Part shown: positions 15,814 through 24,331 of the stretch, piece after piece
Position numbering within the stretch: the stretch's first letter is position 1
Layout: each line of letters begins with the position of its first letter
Source: Streptomyces sp. NBC_00250
GTDB lineage: Bacteria > Actinomycetota > Actinomycetes > Streptomycetales > Streptomycetaceae
DNA: 64,000 bases
Direction of reading: 5' to 3'
Assembly: GCF_036192275.1 (NCBI RefSeq)
Contig: NZ_CP108088.1
Span: 3,411,501 to 3,475,500, forward strand
Made by a program: the position numbers and the translations under genes
Notes under the pieces: generated by a model
Told to the model about the DNA's origin: nothing
The model's database searches: none
What the model saw: the letters and a program-made list of their open reading frames with translations, nothing else

Positions 15814-17922
15814 GTGACGCGAATAGCCACCCGAGCCCTTCTCGCGGTACTGGTGGCGGCGTGGTGGCTCCTCGTGCCCGCCGTTCACGGTGCCCATGCC
15901 GACGACCCCGTCGTCCTGTCCCGGGACGGGCAGATCACCGACCGGGTGGGCGCCCTCGGCGACCGCCGCACCTCCGTGGCCCGGGCCCTCGACCGGCTCT
16001 ACGACGAGCGGCGGATCCAGCTCTTCGTCGTCTACGTACGTGACTTCTCCGGCCGCACCGGGCAGGCCTGGGCCGACGCCACGGCCGAGCGCAACGGCCT
16101 CGGGCTCGACGACGTCCTGCTCGCCGTCGCCACCCACGACCGCCAGTACGGCTACTCCGCCGACCCGGACGCGCGCCTCACCCAGGCCCAGCTCGACGAG
16201 GTCGCCCAGACCGCGATCGAACCGGCGCTGCGGCAGAACGACTGGGCGGGCGCCGCGATCGGCGCGGCCGACGGCTACTCCGCCGTCCTCGCCGGACGGC
16301 CCGTCCCCACCCCGGCCATCACCCCCGGGCCCGCCGACCCGGGCGGCGCGGTCGACGACGGCACCTCGGCGACCGATCTCGTCCTGCCCGTGGTCCTGGT
16401 CGGCGGCGCCGGGGCCGTGGCGGCCTACGCGTACGCCAAACGGCGCCGGCGGACCGAGACCCGCACCACGCCACAGGGCGGGCAGGGGTGGGGCGCCCCG
16501 AAGGAGCCCGCGCCGCCGTCCCTCGACGAGCTGGACGGGCAGGCCCGGCAGACCCTGGTCGCCACCGACGACGCCGTCCGCACCAGCCAGGAGGAACTCG
16601 GCTTCGCGTCCGCCCAGTTCGGAGACGAGGCCGTACGCCCCTTCACCGAGGCGGTCGCCTTCGCCGAGGAACAGCTGACGGCCTCGTTCCGACTGCGGCA
16701 GAAACTCGACGACGCCTTCCCCGAGGACGACTCGACCCGGCGGACCATGCTGGACGAGATCCTGCGCCGCTGCGCGGAGGCGAACGCCCGCCTCGACGCC
16801 GAGAGCGAGGACTTCGATCGGCTGCGGGCCCTGGAGCGGACCGCGCCCGAGGCGCTGGACACCGTCGAGGCCGCGTTCCGGGAGCAGACCGGGAGGATGG
16901 GCATGGCCGAGGCCGCACTGACCGCGATGCGGGAGCGGTACGCCGAGACGGCCGCCGCACCGGTCGCCGGAGACGTCGAACAGGCCAAGGACCGGCTCGT
17001 CTTCGCGACGACCCACATCAACCAGGCCCGCCAGCAGATCGACGTCGGCGACAACGGCGGCGCCGCCGTCCACATCCGGGCGGCCGAGGGCGCCGTGGAC
17101 CAGGCTGCGCGGCTGGTCGAGGCCGTGGACCGACGGGGGCAGGAGCTGGCCGAGGCGGTCGGGAAGCTGCCGGGTGCGCTGTCGGAGACGGACGCCGACC
17201 TGGCGGACGCCCGCGGCCTGCTGCAGGGGACCGCCGAAGGGGTGTCGACGGCCGACCTCCGGGGGCGGATCGCCCGCGCCGAATCGGTGCTCGCGGAGGT
17301 GCGGCGGACGATGGACTCCGGGCGGTACGACCCGCTCGACACGCTGCGGCGGGTCGAGGAGGCCGACGCGGCGCTCGACGAGGCCCTTGAGGGCGCGCGG
17401 GAGCGCGAATCGGGCAGTCGGCGCGCCCGCGCGCTCCTCGACCAGGCGATGCTGACGGCCCGCTCCGCGATCGGGGCGGCCTCGGACTACATCACCACCC
17501 ATCGGGGCGCGGTGGGCAGCGAGGCCCGTACGCGCCTTGCGGAGGCCCAGCGCCGCTGGGAGAAGGCGCGTTCACTCGGGGAGGCCGACGACCCCCAGGC
17601 CGCCCTCGCGGAGGCCCAGCAGGCGGACGCCCTCGCCCGGCGCGCCCAGGACCTCGCCGAACAGGACGTCCGGACCTATGGGAACCCGAACGGCATGGGC
17701 GGTGTATCAGGGGTAGGAGGGGGCGGTGGCGGCGGGCTCGGCGGTGCGGTGCTCGGCGGCATCATCCTCGGCGGACTGTTCGGCGGGGGAAGGGGAGGCG
17801 GACATGGGGGGTTCGGTGGAGGTTCGGGCGGGGGTTTCGGGGGCGGAGGTTTCGGCGGCGGGCCCGGCAGCTTCGGCGGCAGCGGCACGCGCGGCCGGCT
17901 GGGCGGCGGAGGCCGTTTCTGA
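15814..17922 (+). CDS. TPM-domain envelope protein with coiled coil and Gly-rich tail
   Basis: A 702-residue secreted or membrane protein of the TPM (YgcG/Psb32-like) group. The signal or anchor helix is LLAVLVAAWWLLVPAVHGAHA (about residues 8-28). The TPM domain follows (about 32-165), recognisable from ITDRVGALGDRRTSVARALDRL, LFVVYVRDFSG and LLAVATHDRQYGYS. A second membrane segment is at about 188-205, then some 400 residues of acidic, Ala-rich coiled coil, and a C-terminal tail of about 70 residues almost entirely Gly/Ser/Phe. The start is GTG at 15814, chosen because it puts the signal helix at the N-terminus; no strong Shine-Dalgarno is seen. It lies 53 nt upstream of pspA, which suggests a joint membrane-stress role, as reported for TPM proteins linked to PspA in comparative work. 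Confidence 0.82.
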   Translation: MTRIATRALLAVLVAAWWLLVPAVHGAHADDPVVLSRDGQITDRVGALGDRRTSVARALDRLYDERRIQLFVVYVRDFSGRTGQAWADATAERNGLGLDDVLLAVATHDRQYGYSADPDARLTQAQLDEVAQTAIEPALRQNDWAGAAIGAADGYSAVLAGRPVPTPAITPGPADPGGAVDDGTSATDLVLPVVLVGGAGAVAAYAYAKRRRRTETRTTPQGGQGWGAPKEPAPPSLDELDGQARQTLVATDDAVRTSQEELGFASAQFGDEAVRPFTEAVAFAEEQLTASFRLRQKLDDAFPEDDSTRRTMLDEILRRCAEANARLDAESEDFDRLRALERTAPEALDTVEAAFREQTGRMGMAEAALTAMRERYAETAAAPVAGDVEQAKDRLVFATTHINQARQQIDVGDNGGAAVHIRAAEGAVDQAARLVEAVDRRGQELAEAVGKLPGALSETDADLADARGLLQGTAEGVSTADLRGRIARAESVLAEVRRTMDSGRYDPLDTLRRVEEADAALDEALEGARERESGSRRARALLDQAMLTARSAIGAASDYITTHRGAVGSEARTRLAEAQRRWEKARSLGEADDPQAALAEAQQADALARRAQDLAEQDVRTYGNPNGMGGVSGVGGGGGGGLGGAVLGGIILGGLFGGGRGGGHGGFGGGSGGGFGGGGFGGGPGSFGGSGTRGRLGGGGRF

Positions 17923-17975
17923 GGGCGGCGCGCCGCGTGTCCTCCCCCTTTCTGTCCCTCTCAAGGAGAAGCGCC

Positions 17976-18683
17976 ATGAGCAAGCAGACCATCCTCGGCC
18001 GGGTGACCCAGCTGGCGAAGGCCAACATCAACGCGCTGCTGGACCAGGCGGAGGATCCGCAGAAGATGCTGGACCAGCTGATCCGCGACTACTCGAACAA
18101 CATCGCGGAGGCGGAGGAGGCGGTGGCCGCGACCATCGGCAACCTGCGGCTGATGGAGCAGGACCACCAGGAGGACGTGGAGGCGGCGAAGGAGTGGGGC
18201 GGCAAGGCGCTGGCCGCCAGCCGGAAGGGCGACGAGCTGCGGAGCGGCGGGCAGACGGCGGAGGCGGACCGCTTCGACAACCTGGCGAAGGTGGCACTGG
18301 GCCGCCAGCTCCAGTCGGAGAAGGAGGCGCGGACGGCGGAGCCGACGATCGCCGCGCAGACCGAGGTGGTGTCGAAGCTCAGGACAGGCCTCGACCAGAT
18401 GAAGGGCAAGCTCGGCGAACTCCGGGCGAAGCGCGACGAGCTGGTGGCCCGCGCCAAGTCGGCCCAGGCGCAGAACACGATGATGGACGCCGTGAAGAAC
18501 ATCGACGTGCTCGACCCGACCAGCGAACTGAGCCGGTTCGAGGACAAGGTGCGCCGGGAGGAGGCGCGGGCGATGGGCAAGCAGGAGCTCGCCGCATCTT
18601 CCCTGGACGCCCAGTTCGAGCAGCTGGACGCGCTGGGCGACAGCGCCGAGATCGAGGCCCGGCTGGCGGCGCTCAAGGGCTGA
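17976..18683 (+). CDS. pspA: PspA/IM30 (Vipp1) family membrane-stress protein
   Basis: ESCRT-III-like peripheral membrane protein that coats and stabilises damaged membranes. The 235-residue protein is almost wholly helical. It starts with the family signature SKQTILGRVTQLAKANINAL, followed by LLDQAEDPQKMLDQLIRDY and long coiled-coil helices. The start is ATG 17976 with AAGGAGA. The C-terminal helix that marks Vipp1 from PspA is not obvious, so I call it PspA-like. It follows the TPM gene in the same direction. Confidence 0.93.
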   Translation: MSKQTILGRVTQLAKANINALLDQAEDPQKMLDQLIRDYSNNIAEAEEAVAATIGNLRLMEQDHQEDVEAAKEWGGKALAASRKGDELRSGGQTAEADRFDNLAKVALGRQLQSEKEARTAEPTIAAQTEVVSKLRTGLDQMKGKLGELRAKRDELVARAKSAQAQNTMMDAVKNIDVLDPTSELSRFEDKVRREEARAMGKQELAASSLDAQFEQLDALGDSAEIEARLAALKG

Positions 18684-18703
18684 CCCGGCGCCTGGCCGGG
18701 GTC
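18682..18703. terminator. Possible terminator between pspA and the SpoIIE phosphatase gene
   Basis: GACCCGGC at 18682-18689 can pair with GCCGGGGTC at 18695-18703 with one bulge. It begins at the pspA stop codon and lies between two convergent genes. The stem is short for a terminator, so this is tentative. Confidence 0.35.
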
Positions 18704-18763
18704 GCCCGCGCGGCCGGGGCCTGGAGTCGGCTCCGCCGTGCGGTCGGGTGGGTGCGGCGTGCG

Positions 18764-21334
18764 TCAGAACATGCTGAGGAGCTGTTCCACCGTGGGTTCC
18801 GCCGCCCCCTCGCCGTCGGGCAGGGCCAGTTCGAACCAGACGGTCTTGCCGCGCGGGGTGCGGCGCGAGCCCCAGGAGGAGCTGAGCAGGCCGACCAGTT
18901 GGAGGCCGCGCCCGCCCTCGTCGGTGTCCTTGGCGCGGCGGCGGCGCGGCTGGACGAGGCCGGCGTCCCAGACCTCGCAGACGAGGGTGCGGTCGCGGAG
19001 CAGGCGCAGCCGGATCTCCCCCTCGCCGTAGCGCAGCGCGTTGGTGACGAGTTCGCTGACGAGGAGTTCGACGGTGTCGACGAGCGGTTCGAGGTCCCAG
19101 GCCTTGAGCTGGGTGCGGGCGAGTTCCCGTGCCCGGCCGACCGAGCGGGGTTCCCTGGGCAGCTGCCAGTCGCCGACCGCTTCGGCGGGCAGTCCCTGGA
19201 TCCTGGCCATGAGGAGGGCGATGTCGTCCTCGCCGTGCCCGGTCTCCAGGCTGTTGAGGACCCGGTCGCAGACGTCCTCCAGGGGGCGGGCCGGGTCGGT
19301 GAGGGCGCGCCGGAAGGCGCTCAGGCCCTCGTCGAGGGGATGGTCGCGGGATTCGACGAGTCCGTCGGTGTAGAGGGCGAGGAGGGAGCCTTCCGGCAGT
19401 TCGACCTCGACCTCCTCGAAGGGTTCGCCGCCGACCCCCAGGGGCATCCCTGGCGGCACGTCGAGGAGCAGGGCCTCTTCGCCCGGTTCGACGAGCACCG
19501 GCGGGAGGTGTCCGGCGTTGGCGAAGGTGCAGCGGCGGGTGACCGGGTCGTAGACGGCGTAGACGCAGGTGGCGAGGTAGACCTCGGAGAGTTCGGGGCC
19601 CCGGGACTTGTGGCCGCGGGACTGCTGGGCGCCGATGGGGGCGCCGAGGCCGCGGGCGATCTCGTCGAGGTGGGAGAGGACCTCGGCGGGTTCCAGGTCG
19701 AGCTGGGCGAGGGTGCGGACGGCGGTGCGCAGTTCGCCCATGGCGACGGCGGCGCGCAGGCCCCGGCCCATGACGTCTCCGATGACGAGGGCGGTGCGGT
19801 GGCCGGGGAGTTCGATGACGTCGAACCAGTCGCCGCCGACCTCGGTGGCGGCGGTGCCGGGGAGGTAGCGGCAGGCGATGTCGAGTCCGGCCGCCTCGGG
19901 GTCGCCGGGCGGGAGCAGGCTGCGCTGGAGGATCAGGGCCCGCTCGTGCTCGCGGCGGTAGAGGCGCGCGTTGTCGATGCAGACGGCGGCGCGGGCGGCG
20001 AGTTCGACGGCGAGGGCACGGTCGCGCTCGCCGAAGGGCTCGCTGCCCTTGGCGCGGGAGAACCGGACGAGTCCGACGACGGTGTCGTGGGCGACCATCG
20101 GGACGACCAGGGTGCTCTGGACGAGGTCGCCGTCGGCGCCGGGCACGGTCCGGAGGCGGCCGGTGCGCAGGGCCCCGGCGCAGGGCGAGTTGAAGGGGTA
20201 GCGGTGGACGGCGCCGACCTCGATGGGGTCGCTTCCGCAACAGCCGCTGTCCGGTCCGTGGCCCTGGTCGGTTCTGAGGGGGGTGTCGGAGACGGCGCTG
20301 GCAACGGCGACCCTGCGGAGTTCGGCGCTGCCGGCCCCGTAGCCGACGTCGTGGGAGCTCCCCCACCGGCCGGGCGGTGCCTCGTCTCCGGTGAGCAGGC
20401 CCTGGTAGAGGTCGACGGAGGCGAGGTCGCAGAAGCCGGGGACGGCGACGTCGAGCAACTCGCGGGCGGTGGCCTCCAGGTCGAGGGAGTTGCCGATGCG
20501 GGCGCCGGCCTCGTTGAGGAGGGCGAGGTTGCGGCGGGCGCTGGCGGCTTCCCTCGCGGCGTTGTGGCGGCGGGTGACGTCGATGCCGAGGCCGGCGACG
20601 CCGATCGGGTGGCCGGAGCCGCTGTGCACGCGGTAGAGGTTGATGGACCAGTGGCGGCGGTCCCGGGCGCCGGGTGCGGCGCCGACGATCTCGAAGTCGG
20701 TGACGGACTCCCCGGTCTCCAGGACGCTCCGGAGCGCGGCGGTCATCCGGTCGGCCTCGGGCCGGTTGAGGTAGTCGTGGACGGTCCGGCCGCGGTGGTC
20801 GTCGGCGGAGCCGCCGAAGACGGTGGCGAAGCGCCGGTTGGCGCGCTTCACGGTGAGGTCCGTGCCGAAGAGGAGAAAACCGAAGGGGGATTGGCCGAAT
20901 ATCGCCTGGGAGGCGGCGAGGTCCGTCTCGATGCGGCGCAGGGCGCGGACGTCGACGACGATGCACAGCGCGGCCCGTTCCCCGGCCTGGGTCTCGCTCG
21001 GCATCACGTACATCTCGGCGATGCCGTGGGGTCGGTCCTCACCGGGGATCCGGAAGGGGACGAGGCCTGTCCACTCCTTGCCGTCGAGGATCTCCCTGAC
21101 CCGCCGGTGACCGCGCTCGCGCAGGTCGGCGGGCATGAAGGCCTCGACGGGGTCCTTGCCCCTGGCGTCCTCGGCGGTGACCCCGAAGAGGTCCACGGCG
21201 CGTCGGCTCCACTGCTCGACGAGTCCGTCGGGCCCGATGGAGAAGGAGGCCACCCGGATGTAGTCATAGATGGAGCCGGGCGGGCTGCTCTGCCACACGA
21301 CGCCGCCACTCGCCTTCTCAGGTATCTCGCTCAC
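18764..21334 (-). CDS. PAS-PAS-GAF-SpoIIE phosphatase with fused RsbW-like kinase domain
   Basis: An 856-residue cytoplasmic signalling protein. Order: PAS (about 20-110, FSIGPDGLVEQWSRRAVDLFG), PAS (about 130-245, FLLFGTDLTVKRANRRF), GAF (about 270-430), PP2C/SpoIIE phosphatase (about 460-680) and a C-terminal HATPase_c domain (about 700-850). The phosphatase motifs EVGGDWFDVIELPG and VIGDVMGRGLRAA are intact, as are the LYTDGLVE and GEDDIALL metal sites. The kinase end has LLVSELVTNALRYG (N-box) and DEGGRGLQLVGLL (G-box). Such RsbU/RsbW fusions act on phosphorylated STAS anti-anti-sigma factors; no STAS gene lies nearby. The ATG at 21334 starts the protein. The next leftward gene is a free kinase of the same fold. 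Confidence 0.92.
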   Translation of the reverse strand: MSEIPEKASGGVVWQSSPPGSIYDYIRVASFSIGPDGLVEQWSRRAVDLFGVTAEDARGKDPVEAFMPADLRERGHRRVREILDGKEWTGLVPFRIPGEDRPHGIAEMYVMPSETQAGERAALCIVVDVRALRRIETDLAASQAIFGQSPFGFLLFGTDLTVKRANRRFATVFGGSADDHRGRTVHDYLNRPEADRMTAALRSVLETGESVTDFEIVGAAPGARDRRHWSINLYRVHSGSGHPIGVAGLGIDVTRRHNAAREAASARRNLALLNEAGARIGNSLDLEATARELLDVAVPGFCDLASVDLYQGLLTGDEAPPGRWGSSHDVGYGAGSAELRRVAVASAVSDTPLRTDQGHGPDSGCCGSDPIEVGAVHRYPFNSPCAGALRTGRLRTVPGADGDLVQSTLVVPMVAHDTVVGLVRFSRAKGSEPFGERDRALAVELAARAAVCIDNARLYRREHERALILQRSLLPPGDPEAAGLDIACRYLPGTAATEVGGDWFDVIELPGHRTALVIGDVMGRGLRAAVAMGELRTAVRTLAQLDLEPAEVLSHLDEIARGLGAPIGAQQSRGHKSRGPELSEVYLATCVYAVYDPVTRRCTFANAGHLPPVLVEPGEEALLLDVPPGMPLGVGGEPFEEVEVELPEGSLLALYTDGLVESRDHPLDEGLSAFRRALTDPARPLEDVCDRVLNSLETGHGEDDIALLMARIQGLPAEAVGDWQLPREPRSVGRARELARTQLKAWDLEPLVDTVELLVSELVTNALRYGEGEIRLRLLRDRTLVCEVWDAGLVQPRRRRAKDTDEGGRGLQLVGLLSSSWGSRRTPRGKTVWFELALPDGEGAAEPTVEQLLSMF

Positions 21335-21478
21335 GCGACCGTCCCCTCCAGCTCACCGCACCGGACCGGCCATGCCCGCAGTATTCAATACGGCAGGCCC
21401 CGACGGCACGACGTTCACGATCACAGGGTGGTCTCGTTCGCCTCGCGCCGAGTACCGGTGATCGTTGTCCCACCCTGT

Positions 21479-21901
21479 TTACTCACCAGGGAGAGCCAGC
21501 TCGAACCATACGGTTTTGCCTGTCCTTCCCTTACGGGTGCCCCAGCGGCGTGCGGAACAGGCCACGAGACCGAGTCCGCGGCCCCCTTCGTCCTCGGGTC
21601 CGGGGGCGCGCTCGGTGGGCGGATCCGGAAGCGGATCCGAAACCTCCACGAGCAGCGCGGGCTGGTGGGCGGGGTCCGAGCCGTCGAACCGGGGCCGGAC
21701 GAGCCGCACTCCGATCGGCCCGGACGCGTATCGCAGGGAGTTGGTCACCAGCTCGCTGACCAGCAGGACGGTCACATCACCGAGGGCCGAGTCGAGTTCC
21801 CAGGCCCTCAGGGTTTCGCGCACGGCGTGCCGAGCCGTGCGCACGGCGTTCGCCTCCGCCGGGAAGTTCCACTCGGCGCGGTCGCCGTCGGTGTCGATCA
21901 C
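21479..21901 (-). CDS. RsbW-like serine kinase/ATP-binding anti-sigma-factor homologue
   Basis: A 140-residue GHKL-fold protein. The N-box is LLVSELVTNSLRYA and the G-box region DEGGRGLGLVACSA, followed by RTGKTVWFELALP typical of Streptomyces single-domain HATPase_c regulators. It would phosphorylate an anti-anti-sigma factor or bind a sigma factor; the partner is unknown because Streptomyces encode dozens of these. The start is GTG at 21899-21901 behind GGGGAAG. It shares direction with the large phosphatase gene, 144 nt downstream, suggesting a common pathway. Confidence 0.85.
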   Translation of the reverse strand: MIDTDGDRAEWNFPAEANAVRTARHAVRETLRAWELDSALGDVTVLLVSELVTNSLRYASGPIGVRLVRPRFDGSDPAHQPALLVEVSDPLPDPPTERAPGPEDEGGRGLGLVACSARRWGTRKGRTGKTVWFELALPGE

Positions 21902-22044
21902 ACCCGATCACTTCCCCAGCCGTGCGTCAGCAGGAAGGCCCACGTCCTCTTTCTACGGGTCAATCAGGACATACCCGATATTTGGGGCGAGATATCGCGC
22001 TGGGCGCAGCAGCGGGCGCACGGTGGCACGAACGGCGTAGAAAC

Positions 22045-22497
22045 TCAGTCGCGCGCTCCGGTTCCCGGTGCCGCAGGGAGCCTCCGGGCGGCCTCGGCGA
22101 CGGCCGGGCGGTCCTGGTCGAGCCAGTCGACCGAGTCCAGCTCGGACCGGGCGAGCCAGCGCAGTGCGTCGTGGTCCTCCAGGGGGCGCGGTTCACCCGA
22201 GAGCAGCCGGGCGGTCCACACCCGGAGGACATATCCGGGCTTCAGCGGCCATTCGCCGGGGATGCGCTCGCCCGGCTCGACCTCGACGCCGAGCTCCTCG
22301 CGCAGCTCTCGGACCAGTGCCTCTTCGGGGCTCTCCCCCGGTTCGAGCTTGCCGCCGGGCAGTTCCCAGCGACCGGCGAGCTCGACGGGGGCGCTGCGGC
22401 GGGCCGCGAGCAGCCGCCCCCGGTCGTACAGGGCGCCCGCGACGACGACCACGACGGGCTCGTGGGGCGTGGCGGGGTCGGTGGTGCGTTCCGTCAT
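22045..22497 (-). CDS. NUDIX hydrolase (MutT-like)
   Basis: A 150-residue pyrophosphohydrolase. The Nudix box is complete: GKLEPGE, seven residues, then RELREELGV (GX5EX7REUXEEXGU). The N-terminal strand VVVVVAGALYDRGRLLAARR and the following WELPGG are typical of the MutT/NUDT1-like group that cleans oxidised nucleotides, although substrate cannot be assigned. The ATG at 22495-22497 is chosen; the open frame runs 47 codons further upstream but that part is Arg/Ser-rich and belongs to the neighbouring gene's other frames. The gene lies 40 nt downstream of the small SPOR-like gene on the same strand. Confidence 0.93.
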   Translation of the reverse strand: MTERTTDPATPHEPVVVVVAGALYDRGRLLAARRSAPVELAGRWELPGGKLEPGESPEEALVRELREELGVEVEPGERIPGEWPLKPGYVLRVWTARLLSGEPRPLEDHDALRWLARSELDSVDWLDQDRPAVAEAARRLPAAPGTGARD

Positions 22498-22537
22498 GGG
22501 CGCGAGCGTAGCCCGGCGCCGCCGGCGCCCGCCGGGC

Positions 22538-22717
22538 TCAGAGGGCGGGGGTACCGATGCGCTCGACCCAGTAGAGCTGCTTGTGACCGCGGTCGTCGAG
22601 GCTGTCCGCGATCTTCTGCGCTTCGTCCTCGGTCGCATACCGCCCCACCCGATAGCGGTTGCCGTTGTCGTCCTGCCGAATGACGAGCCAGGTGAGGACG
22701 GGGCCGCTCTCGGCCAT
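22538..22717 (-). CDS. Small SPOR-like domain protein
   Basis: A 59-residue protein starting MAESGPVLTWLVIRQDDNG and ending WVERIGTPAL. Its pattern of a short strand, RYRVGRYATEDEAQKIADSL helix and HKQLYWVERI strand matches the half-SPOR fold seen in small conserved Streptomyces proteins of this length annotated as SPOR domain-containing. SPOR domains bind denuded peptidoglycan, but this protein has no signal peptide and is probably cytoplasmic. The start ATG at 22715-22717 has GGAGGGAGAAG upstream. It is immediately upstream of the NUDIX gene on the same strand. Confidence 0.82.
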   Translation of the reverse strand: MAESGPVLTWLVIRQDDNGNRYRVGRYATEDEAQKIADSLDDRGHKQLYWVERIGTPAL

Positions 22718-23077
22718 CAGGCTTCTCCCTCCGCCGGTCCGGGGGCCGCTAAGGATCTCCGGGAAACCTCAATCCGCATATGCCGGAGCTTACGCCTGAC
22801 CTTCACACAGCGGATACGTAATTACACAAAGAGATACGGATCGGCCGGGAACCGATGGAGGGAGGCCGAAGGCCACACCCCGGGGACCACCCGGGAACGG
22901 TCGGCACGGGCACAGGGGCGGGCCGACCGTGCGGGGCAAGCGCAGCGAACACCCCCCGCGGCTGCCGTCGAGGACCGGCTTGGCGCAGCTGCGGCGGCGG
23001 TCGGCTTGGCGCAGCCGCGGCAGGGGGCGCCGCGCGTCGGCGCGACCTCCCCCGGCACGTCATGGGCCCGGGAAGGG

Positions 23078-23100
23078 CCCCACCCGGCTCCGGGGTGGGG
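23078..23100. terminator. Stem-loop in the SPOR/GntR gap
   Basis: CCCCACCC (23078-23085) pairs perfectly with GGGTGGGG (23093-23100) across a 7-nt loop. It could terminate leftward transcription from the GntR gene, whose stop is about 320 nt away, or any rightward transcript from the gap. Confidence 0.4.
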
Positions 23101-23358
23101 GTGGTGACCGTGTTCGCCATGACGGTTTCTGTCGTCCGACCGGCTCGCGGGTACGGACGAGGAGGACAAGAGCCGGTCGCGCTCGGACGGCGGCGGCACA
23201 CGGCTGCCGGGCGGTTACGCGAGTCGACGCCCCGTCAACTCGTGGTCAGGCAGTCCAAACAGCAGGGCCCGCCGAACGGTCGGCCACCCCACCCCACCGT
23301 CACCCCCTCGTCGTCGGCAATCACCGCAGGCCCTCACCGCCGGCACTCACCGTCGACC

Positions 23359-23400
23359 GCCCGCCTCCGAAGACCCGCCCCCGAAGACCCGCCCTCGAAG
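23359..23400 (-). repeat. 14-nt tandem array (3 units) after the GntR gene
   Basis: Three contiguous 14-nt units, GCCCGCCTCCGAAG, ACCCGCCCCCGAAG and ACCCGCCCTCGAAG (23359-23372, 23373-23386, 23387-23400), lie 17 nt beyond the GntR stop. Less regular 13-nt copies of a GGTGAGGGCC-like unit (minus strand) continue the array to about 23310. Confidence 0.75.
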
Positions 23401-23416
23401 CCTCACGGCCAAGACG

Positions 23417-24169
23417 TCACCGCACCGGCAAGTGGTACGAGAGGCGGTAGCGGTCGGCCGGGACGACGACGTCCGCTGTTTCGACGGCCCGTCCCGACGC
23501 GTAGTACGTGCGCTCCACGACCATCACCACATGGCCCGGCACCCCGCCGAGCGCCAGGAGCTCCTCGGCGAGGCCCGGCCGGGCGCCGACCTCCTCCACC
23601 ACGTTGTCCACGACCACGTCGATGGCCGCCATCCGCTCGACGACACCGCAGCCGCCCAGCGGACCCTCCTCGGGCAGCATCACCGGGGTCCGGCCGGTGA
23701 CGGCGAGCGGCTCCCAGGAGGTGGCGACCATCATGGGCTCGCCCCCGTCCCGGTACACGTACCGCGTTCGCATCACACGCTCCCCCGGCTCGATGCCGAG
23801 CCGCTCGGCCACCTCGCCGCTCGCGGCCTCCTGCTCACTGCCCGACTCCCAGGTGCCCCGCGCCCCTTCGGCCGCCTGCTCCTGCCGGAAGGGGCTGGCC
23901 CCGGCCGCCGGGCGATAGCCGGAGCGGGCGATCCTGCGCGGCACCGGGCGCTCCCGCACATAGGTGCCCGAGCCCGAGCGCCCCTCCACGAGCCCCTCGG
24001 CCATGAGTACCTTGCGGGCCTCCAGCGCGACGGTGTCCGACACCCCGTACTCCTCGCGGATGCGTGCCTGCGAGGGGAGACGGGTATGCGGCGGAAGCGA
24101 GCCGTTCGCGATCTTCTCCCGCAGATCGCTCGCCACGCGCAGATAGGCGGGCTGCTCACCGAACGTCAC
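23417..24169 (-). CDS. GntR-family transcriptional regulator with UTRA domain (HutC subfamily)
   Basis: A 250-residue DNA-binding regulator. The winged helix is residues about 8-75 (VASDLREKIANGSLPPHTRLPS then REEYGVSDTVALEARKVL and LVEGRSGSGTYV). The effector-binding UTRA domain fills about 105-245 (RVMRTRYVYRDGGEPMMVATSW and VVMVVERTYYASGRAVETAD). The ligand cannot be predicted; HutC-type members often sense sugar phosphates or amino-acid derivatives. The start is GTG at 24167-24169 with GGGGAG. It diverges from a chitinase gene, and a TCACT-CGA-AGTGA palindrome (24247-24259) in the shared gap is a possible autoregulatory site. It is not DasR itself by sequence. Confidence 0.92.
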   Translation of the reverse strand: MTFGEQPAYLRVASDLREKIANGSLPPHTRLPSQARIREEYGVSDTVALEARKVLMAEGLVEGRSGSGTYVRERPVPRRIARSGYRPAAGASPFRQEQAAEGARGTWESGSEQEAASGEVAERLGIEPGERVMRTRYVYRDGGEPMMVATSWEPLAVTGRTPVMLPEEGPLGGCGVVERMAAIDVVVDNVVEEVGARPGLAEELLALGGVPGHVVMVVERTYYASGRAVETADVVVPADRYRLSYHLPVR

Positions 24170-24246
24170 TGGACACTCCCCTCAGGTTGACTTACAGCTA
24201 CAGACTGGCAACCGACGGTCGCGATCCGCAAGCATGGGCCAAAGTT

Positions 24247-24259
24247 TCACTCGAAGTGA
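24247..24259. promoter_or_regulatory. Operator-like palindrome between GntR and chitinase genes
   Basis: TCACT (24247-24251), CGA, AGTGA (24255-24259) is a perfect short inverted repeat 78 nt upstream of the GntR start, in the position expected for GntR self-control. Assignment is by position only. Confidence 0.35.
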
Positions 24260-24331
24260 TGACGTCGAGATCACACCTCTTGCTACCCACGGTCACCCCG
24301 GGTAGGCCGGGGCGAGATCGCGTCGAACCCC

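Larger units (their letters stand above)
22718..23416. other. 700-nt gap between SPOR-like and GntR genes
   Basis: No supportable gene. The left end (about 22780-22850) is A/T-rich for this genome and contains GTAATTAC and two GATACG motifs; it is the likely promoter of the SPOR-like/NUDIX pair. Further right are a 9-bp inverted repeat ACGGTCGGC/GCCGACCGT (22897-22905 and 22922-22930), a 14-nt direct repeat CGGCTTGGCGCAGC (22976 and 23002), a hairpin at 23078-23100 and a 14-nt array at 23359-23400. A 105-codon leftward frame (22803-23120) is Pro/Arg/Ala-rich and not convincing. Confidence 0.5.

Noticed and set aside
17726..23107. A 1793-codon rightward frame
   Set aside because: It runs antisense through the SpoIIE phosphatase, kinase and NUDIX genes and out of frame through pspA; the protein is low-complexity and unconvincing.
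22803..23120. 105-codon leftward frame starting MANTVTTPTPEPGG
   Set aside because: Pro/Arg/Ala-rich with no recognisable fold and no clear Shine-Dalgarno; the region also contains repeats and a hairpin.
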